Shown: in pieces, positions 18,081 through 26,394 of the stretch
Position numbering within the stretch: position 1 is the stretch's first letter
Layout: each line of letters begins with the position of its first letter
From: an uncultured Scytonema sp.
GTDB taxonomy: Bacteria > Cyanobacteriota > Cyanobacteriia > Cyanobacteriales > Nostocaceae
Reading direction: 5' to 3'
Length of the DNA: 39,975 bases
NCBI GenBank assembly: GCA_937873135.1
Contig: CALMVQ010000329.1
Span: 1-39,975 of the forward strand
Notes under the pieces: generated by a model
Database searches by the model: none
What the model was told of the DNA's origin: nothing
The model's input: the letters and a program-made list of their open reading frames with translations, nothing else
Position numbers and translations under genes: made by a program

Positions 18081-18284
18081 ATGGCACTAAAATTGAATGT
18101 CCCTAACATAGCTTGTGAGGATTGTGCAGGAAAAATCTCTGATTCTATTCATGTCATGGAACCTGATGCCAAGGTGGATGTGGATGTCAAAGCAAAAACT
18201 GTGACAGTAGAATCTGGCGCTTCTGAAGAATCAATTAAACAAGCAATTGTTGCTGCTGGTTACCATATTGAAGGTTACCAATAA
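18081..18284 (+). CDS. Heavy-metal-associated (HMA) domain protein, copper-chaperone-like
   Basis: A 67-residue single-domain protein with ferredoxin-like HMA fold. The metal site is IACEDCAGKI (C-x2-C at residues 12-15), with the usual second half TVTVESGASEESIKQAIVAA and the closing GYHIEGYQ. In cyanobacteria such proteins carry Cu(I) to P-type ATPases, but the acidic E-D pair between the cysteines and the absent Met before them make the metal preference uncertain. GAGG lies 8 bases before the ATG. No transporter is adjacent. The CadD-family gene at 38741 and the His-rich sensor kinase at 11710 are the other metal-related candidates in the window. Confidence 0.85.
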   Translation: MALKLNVPNIACEDCAGKISDSIHVMEPDAKVDVDVKAKTVTVESGASEESIKQAIVAAGYHIEGYQ

Positions 18285-18364
18285 GTAAGCATTTAGTTAA
18301 GCTATTAGACATTTGATTACACACTCTCGTTGTGATTGTTATCTTTTGTCATAAAGGACTCTCG

Positions 18365-18431
18365 CTTCGCCCCAATTCAGAATTCAAAATTAATTATGAA
18401 CCTTGTATTTTGAATTTTGAATCAGGCGAAG
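18365..18431. repeat. Inverted repeat, about 25-bp arms
   Basis: CTTCGCC...AATTCAAAAT on the left and ATTTTGAATT...GGCGAAG on the right pair over about 25 bases with few mismatches. The loop is only 16 bases. AT-rich stem with GC-rich base. Non-coding. Confidence 0.55.
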
Positions 18432-18726
18432 AGGCTGACTTTGTTAATGCTCAACAGTGCAAGATATATTGATGTGCATTCTTCTACTCGGCATACATAG
18501 GTTATTTAGGTGCAGTATGTCTATCCGAGGTTCACAATTTACTGCCTTGCTGATGTTTGAAGTGTTAGGTGTTTACATCAATTACTGTTGACAAATTGTA
18601 CAAAAGTAACTGTAATAAGCTAAAACACGTATTTGTTGCGGAATCAATCGTTGTAGCTGTTAACTGTTGAGATGTAATTTTGAGTGGAGCAGCTTATTCC
18701 GGCAAGACTTACGTACAGGCATGAAA

Positions 18727-18787
18727 GAAACCAGGTTCTCAAACAGAAATTCATCGAGAGTAAATTTTCTGAAAAGAACCTGGTTTC
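18727..18787. repeat. 13-bp perfect inverted repeat
   Basis: GAAACCAGGTTCT and AGAACCTGGTTTC enclose 35 bases. This resembles the widely dispersed GAAACCGGGTTTCT class of cyanobacterial palindromes. An ACTTACG motif shortly upstream recalls the ends of element family E. Confidence 0.55.
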
Positions 18788-18929
18788 CCTATCATGTCAA
18801 TATAGAGATTTGAATGAACTGCTCCTGATCCTAGAACGCACCTGTAAACAAAGAGAAGCGGACTGCTATAGCACTTTTGGTGTTGTATCTTATACACTCT
18901 CGCCCTCAAGAGCGCCCTAACGGGCACCC

Positions 18930-18949
18930 CTCTCCCAAGTTTGGGAGAG
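18930..18949. repeat. Perfect short hairpin within a GC-rich repeat
   Basis: CTCTCCCAA and TTGGGAGAG separated by 2 bases, inside a CCCTAACGGGCACCCCTCTC segment. The surrounding sequence resembles the core of the element at 9045-9181. Confidence 0.5.
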
Positions 18950-18969
18950 CAGGCTGGGGGTAAATACTA

Positions 18970-19179
18970 TTGAATGAATTCAAAACTCATCTCAATGGTC
19001 GTAAAACTCCCATTCGCTCCCTCAATCCTAGAGAGGTAGTCCAAGAAGTCTACGGCAAGTTGCTGCAACGTTGGGCTGTCAGGTGCTTAATGTTTACTCC
19101 AGTTCAACAGGCAGTTATATCTCCATTGCGTCTAGGTTTTACTGGTTCCCTCAAGGTAATTCGCAGTACGATTTTTTAG
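18970..19179 (+). pseudogene. IS4-type transposase, C-terminal fragment
   Basis: About 69 codons matching the C-terminal end of IS4-family DDE transposases common in cyanobacteria. The order is EFKTHLNGRKTPIRSLNPRE (around the last acidic catalytic region), VVQEVYGKLLQRWAVRCLM, then ISPLRLGFTGSLKVIR. The N-terminal part with the other two catalytic Asp residues is absent. The fragment begins directly at a GC-rich palindromic repeat. It ends with STIF and a TAG that overlaps the tail of the convergent DUF1254 gene by four bases. No terminal inverted repeat of an intact insertion sequence is seen. It is a dead remnant marking a former insertion. Confidence 0.7.
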
Positions 19180-20744
19180 TTCGTTGAACCTACGTTATCT
19201 CCGGAAACAGGAATAACACTTGGAAATACATAGCCACCATTTTGAGCTGCCTCGGGTGGTAAGTAGTCTCGCCCAGTTAGGCGGAAAGGACTCCCAGCTG
19301 GAATGGGCAACCAGTTAGCAGTGCCTGAAGCCGGTTTGGTAGCCGAAAGAGTAATGGTTAGCGAGCCATCAGCATTAAATACCAAATTATTAGGTGTATT
19401 GGTACCAACGGAGTAAATATTGTCGGGATTAGGAATTAAGAAACCCCGAGCATCATAAGCAGTTAAAGACCAGAAGCCATTAGTATCAGGGAGTGAAGGT
19501 GGCAGACCTCCTGCCGGAAAGGTAATGGTGTATGTCTTTGACCCATTAAGGGGTGTTCCGTCAGATGTTGATGGAGAAAAATAAATTGATTCTTGGGGTT
19601 GGTTACCAGCAATACCAACCCTAGCATTCTGTGTTCGATAAAGGTAGTTCGTTCCATAACTACCAATGGTGCCGCTACTAGCACTCGTGTCTTTTAGCGC
19701 AGCTTGGATCGCCGCCACCGCCTGTGCCTCTGTGATTGTAGGACCTGATGCGGAGGGGGCTCCAGTAGTACCATTACCGATGCCGATCAAGGCGAAATTG
19801 GCGATTAGGTTTTTGAGTTTGGCTCGGGATAGCCCCCCACCCCCTACTGATAGAGGATTATTTGACAAATCTGCGTTTAATTGTTGGAATGCTTTTAGGG
19901 CAGTAGCGGGATCGTCCGTCGGTGTTGTGGCTATATCGGCAAGCTGTCTAGGGGTTAGAGGAATTTGCCCCAGAGCAAATACACCAGCAAATTCAGATTC
20001 GACCGTCGGGTGAATGTATTTACTGCCGCTTGGCGGAGTAATGGTATACCCGGACTGTAGATTCAGAGCATAAGCTAAACTATCTTGAGAAGCTTGATTA
20101 GTGACATAAGTTCGAGACAGTAGCCAGATCGAATTAGTATCGGACTTAATCTGTGTATACCCTGTCGGAACAGTCCCGCGCCAGCCTGGTGGAGTGATAT
20201 AGTAACTACCAGGCGATGTCACATTGAGGTTACCTGGGGTAGTCAAGGTTGGTCCAACGTCACCTATGTAGCCGAGAGTATCGGTATAGGCATTAAGTAA
20301 CATTATGGAATAAAAGTCATTATTAGGATTTGCCGGAACAGTTACGGTAACAGGGCCTTGACTCAAATTCAAGTAGGCGTTTCCGTAGAGCGTGTCAACA
20401 TTAGGACCGAAGAAAGGATCCGTAGGTGTAGAAAGCCGCGAATTCAGGTTAAATTGGCTGTTAACAATTGCTAGTGGGGAACCTTCTGGATTCACCGGAT
20501 TTTGCTGCGCCAAATCTTGATACTCTTTGCCTTTTTCAGCTACCAAAGGGTAGGCGTAGATAAAAGCTGCTTCTGCAATCTCTTGCTTCTGTGCCTCCGT
20601 CGGGTTAGTAATGACGCGAGATCCAAGTTCATTGAACAGACGACTATTGTCAGCTAGTACACGATTAACCCCAATGTTGGTTAATGCGATTGTGAAGAAT
20701 GAAATGACCGAAAACCTTACTGATAGTGATTTTTGACTTAACAT
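19176..20744 (-). CDS. Secreted DUF1254/DUF1214-domain protein
   Basis: A 522-residue exported protein. The N-terminus (SVRFSVISFFTIALTNIGVNR then VLADN) is a Sec signal peptide with likely cleavage after VLA. It is followed by DUF1254 (AAFIYAYPLV; FFGPNVDTLYGNAYLNLSQG; DFYSIMLLNAYTDTLGYIG) and the C-terminal DUF1214 (TYTITFPAGGLPP; GFWSLTAYDARGF; RLTGRDYLP). The family is widespread and biochemically undefined. The conserved Asp/Asn/Tyr residues suggest a binding or enzymatic role in the periplasm. The gene is monocistronic, and its 3' end overlaps the convergent transposase relic, so the last residues (DNVGSTN) may have been altered by the insertion. Confidence 0.85.
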   Translation of the reverse strand: MLSQKSLSVRFSVISFFTIALTNIGVNRVLADNSRLFNELGSRVITNPTEAQKQEIAEAAFIYAYPLVAEKGKEYQDLAQQNPVNPEGSPLAIVNSQFNLNSRLSTPTDPFFGPNVDTLYGNAYLNLSQGPVTVTVPANPNNDFYSIMLLNAYTDTLGYIGDVGPTLTTPGNLNVTSPGSYYITPPGWRGTVPTGYTQIKSDTNSIWLLSRTYVTNQASQDSLAYALNLQSGYTITPPSGSKYIHPTVESEFAGVFALGQIPLTPRQLADIATTPTDDPATALKAFQQLNADLSNNPLSVGGGGLSRAKLKNLIANFALIGIGNGTTGAPSASGPTITEAQAVAAIQAALKDTSASSGTIGSYGTNYLYRTQNARVGIAGNQPQESIYFSPSTSDGTPLNGSKTYTITFPAGGLPPSLPDTNGFWSLTAYDARGFLIPNPDNIYSVGTNTPNNLVFNADGSLTITLSATKPASGTANWLPIPAGSPFRLTGRDYLPPEAAQNGGYVFPSVIPVSGDNVGSTN

Positions 20745-22473
20745 TTCAGTACCAGGAAATGGCTAGGTTTTTAAAATACTGTAATACTACCGATTTACAG
20801 AAGTAAAAGTCAAGGAGAGCATAAAAAAATGTCAATATATCACAAACTGTTTCCTAAAGGGCGATCGCTTGCAAATTTTGTAGTCAATGATACTTTTTAT
20901 CAGTTGCTGTTTAAGCAAGGATGTGGGCATTGATAAGAATCGCTTATAAACAGGTAGCAACTGAGTTTCTGACAATTAGCCGTCTGGGAAGATAAATATC
21001 TTCAACAACTATAAAGTTGCGTAGGCGCAAAGTCTGCCTACCTCAGATCTGGCACCAACGTCCTATTGCAAAAATCAAAGCCCAAAAAGCTTATGATTCC
21101 GTAGGTTGGGCACTGCCTATCTACCCCTCCCTATCGAAGGTGCAAGATGTCAGCTACCAGAAGCTTCTGTTAGGCTCGCTCTGCATAGAAAGAGCATGTA
21201 CCAGCTTTTGCTTCGCTTCGGTATATGTAGGATAATTCCTGTTTATGAGGTTGACCATAATAAGGAATTAAATTTAAATCAATTGCAATTTTTATGCGAC
21301 CTTTTTCAATTCCAACTGGAATTCTACTTTTTATGGAATGCCCAGAGCTTTCTATCGGGTACCTCCAACTTGGGAGAGGGGCACCTGGTGGAGGCAAAAT
21401 TGTATATGATACAACTGAGAAACGCGATAGGTTTTTCTCTAGGAAAAATAGTTTCTCAAAAATTAAGAAATTATAAAAAAATGGAAAAATATTTAGAGGA
21501 CTATAGGTGAGAAATATCTCATATTGTGTAGAGGAAAATACTTATTTATTCATGCTCATTGAGTGATGTTGAGCGCTGACGATAAAATGTTTCGCAACTA
21601 TTGAGAAATCTCTATTCTAGGGAACAATAAGTTCTGATGACAAATATTTTTTGAGTTCAATACGATCTAAGCTGAAGATTATACGAGGACTGGATTTCGC
21701 TGCTTTTATCTCAAAAGTCATGTCAACCATTGATCATGCTCGGAGTCTTATACACGTAAATCATGGAAATTACAGTCATTCTTTTCTCTTTAGAAATATT
21801 ATTCAGTATTTCTACTGTTTGAAATAATGGATATGAGAGAGACATTGGGGATCAGAAACTCGAAATACATGTGACAGCATTATGGGGTGAAAGCATTTGT
21901 AAATTTTTTGTGTTTTTAGCATGAAGAAAATAAAACCTACTGGAATAAGCCTTGTGAAAAATATGGGCAAACCAAGTATTAATACTTAGTCAGGAAAACT
22001 ACATTAAATAATTTCTCTTAGTCCCCTTTTTAAGGGGAAATATTTCTGTTTCCGGATCAAGAGCGTTGATGGTAGTGGCTTGAGTAATTCTAATCTAATT
22101 TACACCAACTTCACATAGAACTGATATAAGTAGGTAAGTGAAATAAATAAAACTTCGGGTTATGACTGTTGTTTTGGATTTTGCTATATATTCTACATAC
22201 AATGCAGTTCCTCCGCAAATCTATTTAGTCGTCCGTACCTATAGAATTTACCGAAGAATAAATCCCTCGGTATCCGAAATTGCTGGATATCTGTTTGTAT
22301 ACGTATGGCAGAGGAATCGTGGTTGAAGGCTTTATGTTTTCAACATGAGTAAGACTCCATACGATTTTTCCTTTTTGAAACTCCCGACTGTTATACGTAG
22401 AGTCATTCGTCAGAAAGACTCCTTCTTATTAGAGTTATGTTCTTAAATTTGAAAGAGGGCGAAAAGCAAAGCA
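20745..22473. other. Long non-coding gap, 1.7 kb
   Basis: No supported gene. It contains a HIP1 site near 20861 and a stretch at 21330-21420 of dispersed-repeat character (GGTACCTCCAACTTGGGAGA). The frames at 21017-21235 and 21106-21510 have no ribosome site or family resemblance. A 54-codon frame at 22162-22326 (MTVVLDFAIYSTYNAVPPQI at its start) has plausible codons but no recognisable motif or ribosome site. The distal part presumably carries the promoter of the diguanylate cyclase. Confidence 0.5.
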
Positions 22474-23487
22474 ATGAATATTTCAATTCTGATCTTTGGA
22501 AGTGATACCTTTCTGGCCACATTTCCAGATCAGATCCTTAAAGCAAACGCTTTTGGCGTAGAAGCGATGACCAATCTGTATCAGGCTGTATCTCGCATTC
22601 AGAGAAATCCACCTGATATCATAGTTGTGCAAGCCAGCTTTGATGGTAGCACGGAACTGTGTTCTTGGTTGAAAGAACAGACAAAGCTATCTTGGATGTA
22701 CTGTATTCTCTTGGAAGATCGTACTCATCTGCTAGCTGATAGAAGTCAGTATGGTATGGAATGGGAGTTGGAGATGACTTCTGTCGCATTACGCCAAGGA
22801 GCCGATGCTTATATTTGGTGTATAGAAAAGCAAAATTTGACTCAACAGGGATGGCATCGCTTGCTGTTAGCTCAATTAACAGTAGGCGTGCGGAAAGCGC
22901 AAAAATACCGTGAGCTGATCAGGACGAATGATTTATTGTCATCGCTTGCTTTGGCTGATTCGTTGACGGAATTAAATAATCGCCGTGCCTTAGAGTGTGA
23001 CTTACCAAGGCAAATTGCAAAAGCCCGTGCGAATGAAACTCCGTTAAGTTTGATTATTATGGATGTGGACTATTTTAAAAAAGTTAATGATACTCACGGG
23101 CATTTAGTTGGCGATCGCCTTTTGCAGTTGCTGTGTACTCGCTTGCAGCATAACCTGCGGTTTCAAGACACTCCATTCCGTTACGGTGGCGAGGAATTCG
23201 TCATTATTCTCAGCAACACGAACAGTGACGAAGCTTTTGTTGTCGCACGTCGTCTCAATCGCATTGTCAGTGAACAACCATTCGCGATTAACAATAAACT
23301 AGCTATTAACATTACGATTAGTCTGGGGACTGACTGTTTGCGTACGGAAGATGACGACAAAGGAGTCAGCTTAATGCATCGCGCTGATCGATACTTGTTA
23401 CAAGCTAAATCTTCTGGGCGTAACTGTGTCATCGGTGGCGACGAGCATTTATGCCATGTCTCACAGCTTCAGGCTGTCTCTTCGTAA
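22474..23487 (+). CDS. Diguanylate cyclase with degenerate receiver domain
   Basis: A 337-residue protein. Residues 1-125 have receiver-like order (ISILIFGSDTF; PPDIIVVQASFDG; MYCILLEDR; ALRQGADAYIW), but the phospho-acceptor Asp is replaced by Gln (VVQASFDG), so phosphorylation is unlikely. After a linker helix the GGDEF domain is complete: DSLTELNNRRALE, IIMDVDYFKKVNDTHGH, the active site GGEEF (238-242), and an inhibitory I-site RFQD (229-232) exactly five residues before it. It should make c-di-GMP from two GTP with product inhibition. AAAGAGGG upstream of the ATG is a good ribosome site. It is convergent with the protease gene, with 42 bases between stops. Confidence 0.88.
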   Translation: MNISILIFGSDTFLATFPDQILKANAFGVEAMTNLYQAVSRIQRNPPDIIVVQASFDGSTELCSWLKEQTKLSWMYCILLEDRTHLLADRSQYGMEWELEMTSVALRQGADAYIWCIEKQNLTQQGWHRLLLAQLTVGVRKAQKYRELIRTNDLLSSLALADSLTELNNRRALECDLPRQIAKARANETPLSLIIMDVDYFKKVNDTHGHLVGDRLLQLLCTRLQHNLRFQDTPFRYGGEEFVIILSNTNSDEAFVVARRLNRIVSEQPFAINNKLAINITISLGTDCLRTEDDDKGVSLMHRADRYLLQAKSSGRNCVIGGDEHLCHVSQLQAVSS

Positions 23488-23529
23488 AGTAAAAAGTGAG
23501 AAATAAAGTTATCTCCTAAGACTTAATTC

Positions 23530-24216
23530 TTAAATCGTAACTCTTGAATCCTCAATCGCATTTTGACACTCGATTACCGAAGCGCGTTGTCGCATCACAT
23601 TCACTAAAGCTTGGTATGCCAACCAATTTTCTTGCAAAAGATTTTTGGCTTGGAGGCTAAAAAAGCGCTGTTTCTGTTCATAAGCTGAACTGGAAAAGCC
23701 CAAACTTTTCAAGACTCCTGCAAGCTTACTCTTATCATCAGCACCACCTTCAGCACTATCAAACACCAAAGTTTCAGCAACAATACCAGCCATCCAAATA
23801 GTACAGTAGCGATCCAACTTTTGGACGCCAATTTTCCCTAAATCCAGTTCGGATGCTAATTCGCCATCATCAAAGCTGACGCCGCCTTGCCCTGGTTGCT
23901 TTTGTTTCAACGCTTCCCAAGCACTTAGAGTGTAGCCTGTGATGGGAATTCCTAGGAGGTAAGCGACGAGAAAATGTCCAGCTTCGTGGTGGAGGATGCG
24001 TTCCCGATATTCGCGAGAAAAACCAGCTATCGAGTCTAAAACTAGATTCCCTCCCTTGCCTTGTAAGCTCAAATTATCTAAAGTCGCAATTCCCAAAATA
24101 GTGAAGGTAGCAATCGCAGGGACTGTAGGCGATATATGAAAGAATGGTCCTAACAGAACTGATAGAGTTATCAGAAAGATGGATATTGCTGTTAAGTTCA
24201 GAGCGACTTGGTTCAT
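23530..24216 (-). CDS. M41/FtsH-like membrane zinc metallopeptidase lacking the AAA domain
   Basis: A 228-residue protein with two N-terminal hydrophobic helices (about 8-26 and 32-46) and an HEAGH zinc-binding motif at 77-81 (ILHHEAGHFLVAYLLG). The order after it (GYTLSAWEALKQKQPGQGGV; IWMAGIVAETLVF; GADDKSKL) follows the FtsH peptidase fold, where a downstream acidic residue completes the zinc site (GIVAETLVFDSAEGGADD). There is no AAA+ module, so it cannot unfold substrates alone. Such orphan M41-like proteases are typical of cyanobacteria and may assist a full FtsH in thylakoid membranes. It looks intact. Confidence 0.82.
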   Translation of the reverse strand: MNQVALNLTAISIFLITLSVLLGPFFHISPTVPAIATFTILGIATLDNLSLQGKGGNLVLDSIAGFSREYRERILHHEAGHFLVAYLLGIPITGYTLSAWEALKQKQPGQGGVSFDDGELASELDLGKIGVQKLDRYCTIWMAGIVAETLVFDSAEGGADDKSKLAGVLKSLGFSSSAYEQKQRFFSLQAKNLLQENWLAYQALVNVMRQRASVIECQNAIEDSRVTI

Positions 24217-24382
24217 TATGAGTTTCTTAAATGCAGCTTAATCTTTCTTAATTTTGACACTTTCCAGTATCGCTACGCCGAATTTAACAGAAGACTTTTT
24301 CCATACTTGAGAAAAATAATCAACAGAGAATTCAAAATACATTATTTCAGAAAAACAGTCCACCGTTGATGATTTATAACTA

Positions 24383-24422
24383 GTGAGAGCGATACGGCTT
24401 AAGCCGTTGCCAAAGGCATCGC
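24383..24422. repeat. 40-bp dispersed repeat, left copy
   Basis: Begins GTGAGAGCGATACGGCTTAA and ends CAAAGGCATCGC. An exact reverse-complement copy lies at 25860-25899, so the two bracket the catalase-like gene as inverted repeats about 1.4 kb apart. It includes a GGCTTAAGCC palindrome. Confidence 0.85.
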
Positions 24423-24513
24423 ACGCCCTACTCCCAAATCGGTGTCAGATTATCGATGCAATTTCTTCTCTAACTCTCTCTAAAGCTCCAACCTCACTCA
24501 CAAAAACAAATAT

Positions 24514-25560
24514 ATGCAACATAAACAAAGCACATCTGCAAACGAGGAATCAGCCATCCAGGCGATTGAACAGATAACCATACAGCAAGTTAAACAACAC
24601 TATCAAGCAGGCGAAAAACCAGCCCGAAGAGATGCTCATGCCAAACATCATGGTTGTGTCAAGGGTGAATTTATCGTTGAAAGCAATTTACCAGAAAAGA
24701 CGCGATTTGGCATTTTCCAAGAACCTGGAAAGAAATTTACTGCTTGTATTCGGTACTCCAATGGTTCGGGAAATCACGATCAGCCCGATACCAAAGGCGA
24801 TCCACGTGGCATGGCAATCAAACTCTTTGGCGTAGAAGGAGAAAAGCTGCTACCAGACGAAAAGAAAACTCAAGACTTGATTGTAGTGAACTATCCGGTA
24901 TTCCCCATTCGGAATCTCCAAGACTATATTGACTTTTTCGTTGCTATCAGAGACGCAAAAGGTGGCTTCCCACTGAAGTTTTTTATTCCTAGTTACAATC
25001 CGTTTCAATGGCGCTTGCGTGAGTTCATCATCAGTTTGAAAACCATTCAGCAAAAAATTGTCAGTCCACTGGAAATTCAATATTGGAGTATGACACCATA
25101 TAAACTCGGTAATGAAGTCATAAAATTTTCTGCCAAACCATCTGTTAATATAAACTCGCCCAGAAAAGCTACTAATCCAAATTATCTGCGGGAAGCGATG
25201 GTGGAATATTTAAGCAGTAAAGAAGTGAGTTTTGATTTTCTGGTTCAGTTCCAAACAGATGCCGATAAAATGCCGATTGAAGATGCCAGAATCGAATGGA
25301 CATCTCCCTTTCACAAAGTCGCTACGATCAAAATTCCGCCGCAGACATTCGATTCACCGGAACAAATGGAATTTTGTGAAAATTTGTCATATACCCCTTG
25401 GCATTCCCTACCCGAGCATGAACCACTTGGAGCAGTTAACCGCGCTCGTAAGCCAATATATCAAGCCATTTCCAAGCTGCGTCATGACTTAAACGGTGTA
25501 TCAAAACTGGAACCGACTGAGGAAGAATTTTCTGCAATGTTTGGGCATTTGAAGAAGTAG
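24514..25560 (+). CDS. Catalase-like haem protein (small catalase family)
   Basis: A 348-residue protein of the catalase-related group. The distal haem histidine lies in RRDAHAKHHGCVKGEF (H42), the region that corresponds to R-x3-HAKG in true catalases. It is followed by FSxxGG-like YSNGSGNHDQPDTKGDPRGM and the Asn region VVNYPVFPIRNLQDYIDFF. It is much shorter than a full catalase (about 480 residues or more), and the C-terminus (ARKPIYQAISKLRHDLNG) carries a possible proximal Tyr. Such mini-catalases include peroxide or fatty-acid hydroperoxide-handling enzymes. The precise reaction is uncertain. The gene is single, with no classic SD before the ATG, and is bracketed by inverted 40-bp repeats. 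Confidence 0.8.
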   Translation: MQHKQSTSANEESAIQAIEQITIQQVKQHYQAGEKPARRDAHAKHHGCVKGEFIVESNLPEKTRFGIFQEPGKKFTACIRYSNGSGNHDQPDTKGDPRGMAIKLFGVEGEKLLPDEKKTQDLIVVNYPVFPIRNLQDYIDFFVAIRDAKGGFPLKFFIPSYNPFQWRLREFIISLKTIQQKIVSPLEIQYWSMTPYKLGNEVIKFSAKPSVNINSPRKATNPNYLREAMVEYLSSKEVSFDFLVQFQTDADKMPIEDARIEWTSPFHKVATIKIPPQTFDSPEQMEFCENLSYTPWHSLPEHEPLGAVNRARKPIYQAISKLRHDLNGVSKLEPTEEEFSAMFGHLKK

Positions 25561-25572
25561 GCTTTAGGAGTG

Positions 25573-25711
25573 ATATCATGTCCGGTAGCATAACCAGAAT
25601 TAAAGAACCCCACCCCCAACCCCTCCCCGCAGGCGGGGAGGGGAGATAAAGCGCAGCTTTGGCGGGGTGGGGTTATTCCAATATTCAAGGTTAATCAAAC
25701 GGACATGATAT
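25573..25711. repeat. MITE-like element, family B, copy 1
   Basis: Ends ATATCATGTCCG and CGGACATGATAT are perfect 12-bp inverted repeats. The core contains nested GC-rich palindromes: AACCCCACC pairing with GGGTGGGGTT-like sequence, and CCTCCCCGC pairing with GCGGGGAGG. A second element with matching ends lies at 35485-35604. It starts 12 bases after the catalase-like stop and might serve as its transcription end. Confidence 0.75.
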
Positions 25712-25859
25712 GATGAGTGCTGAGTAATACCAAGCGCGAAACGGAGAGAGTTATGTTGGGAATATGCGTTTTTCTTGCATGACTGAATGTTCGGCTTCTT
25801 ACCGTTTGCAATTAATTTGACTTTTACTCGGCACTCGTTACTCAACACTTTTTCGGTGA

Positions 25860-25899
25860 GCGATGCCTTTGGCAACGGCTTAAGCCGTATCGCTCTCAC
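25860..25899. repeat. 40-bp dispersed repeat, right copy (inverted)
   Basis: Exact reverse complement of 24383-24422. It lies between elements B1 and A1. Confidence 0.85.
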
Positions 25900-25927
25900 A
25901 AATGTTGATAGCCCACGTTCCGTACCC

Positions 25928-26046
25928 TCATACCGTTTCACTTTAAAATGGATACAAATAGGCAGCAGAGGAGCAGAGGAGCTTTCTGTGCAGAGGAGGA
26001 AAAAATTAGAACCCATTTGTATCAATAATTTCGTGAAATGGTATCA
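25928..26046. repeat. MITE-like element, family A, copy 1
   Basis: Left end TCATACCGTTTCACTTTAAA and right end TTTCGTGAAATGGTATCA are imperfect inverted repeats. GGATACAAAT and CATTTGTATC form inner arms. A related copy in opposite orientation lies at 35611-35703. The right end overlaps the last codons and stop of the gene at 26044-26376. Confidence 0.7.
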
Positions 26047-26376
26047 ACTATCAATCTCAAGAATTTCTCTACCAGAACCTCTAGCCAAACGAGATATATC
26101 TTGTAAAGATTCTAATATCTTAATATATGACCTATTTTCAACTTTTTGCAAAGTATATAAAACTTCAATTATTCTATTTTTATAATCAACATAATCCTCT
26201 CTCAAAGGTACAAAAATTCCAAAAACACTATCGCCTTCTTTATAAGTCCAAACTGATACATTTTCTACTTCTTTTCTTTTTTTCCAACCAGCTTTTTCTA
26301 AATATATACACATTTTTGTATAAGGAATATCACCAATATCTGTAGTAAATATTTCATCCAAGTTCTGTATTTCCAA
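26044..26376 (-). CDS. Hypothetical protein, partner of DUF4365 gene
   Basis: A 110-residue protein (EIQNLDEIFTTDIGDIPYTK at its start), AT-rich like its upstream partner. Predicted order is an N-terminal helix, strands VENVSVWTYKEGDSVFGIFV, then a long helix (RIIEVLYTLQKVEN) and a second helix (KILESLQDISRLA). No known domain was recognised. The start is a TTG fixed by a perfect AGGAGGTGA ribosome site 7 bases upstream (26384-26392) and a TAG directly before it. It follows the DUF4365 gene with an 18-base gap, so the two are co-expressed. The stop codon lies in the terminal bases of element A1, so the natural C-terminus may have been longer. Confidence 0.6.
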   Translation of the reverse strand: MEIQNLDEIFTTDIGDIPYTKMCIYLEKAGWKKRKEVENVSVWTYKEGDSVFGIFVPLREDYVDYKNRIIEVLYTLQKVENRSYIKILESLQDISRLARGSGREILEIDS

Positions 26377-26383
26377 CTATTTA

Positions 26384-26392
26384 TCACCTCCT
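26384..26392 (-). promoter_or_regulatory. Perfect Shine-Dalgarno fixing a TTG start
   Basis: AGGAGGTGA on the minus strand is fully complementary to the 16S rRNA 3' end. It lies 7 bases before the TTG at 26376, between the stop of DUF4365 and that start. An unusually strong site that compensates for the weak TTG. Confidence 0.75.
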
Positions 26393-26394
26393 GA

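Larger units (their letters stand above)
18285..18969. other. Non-coding gap with three palindromic repeats
   Basis: About 685 bases without a supported gene. It holds inverted repeats at 18365-18431, 18727-18787 and 18930-18949. A 78-codon frame at 18684-18920 is largely made of these repeats and is not accepted as a gene. The right end abuts the transposase relic. Confidence 0.6.

Noticed and set aside
18684-18920. 78-codon plus-strand frame
   Set aside because: It is built mainly from the AACCAGGTTCT/AGAACCTGGTT inverted repeat and the GC-rich repeat after it.
21017-21510. Two overlapping plus-strand frames in the 1.7-kb gap
   Set aside because: They share sequence in different frames, lack ribosome sites, show no domain pattern, and the region includes dispersed-repeat sequence.
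24383-24577. 64-codon plus-strand frame before the catalase-like gene
   Set aside because: It starts in the 40-bp repeat and overlaps the catalase-like N-terminus in another frame; the same repeat gives a mirror frame at 25600-26025.
24383-25899. Composite transposon around the catalase-like gene
   Set aside because: The 40-bp repeats resemble dispersed short repeats, no transposase lies inside or beside them, and no target duplication was found.
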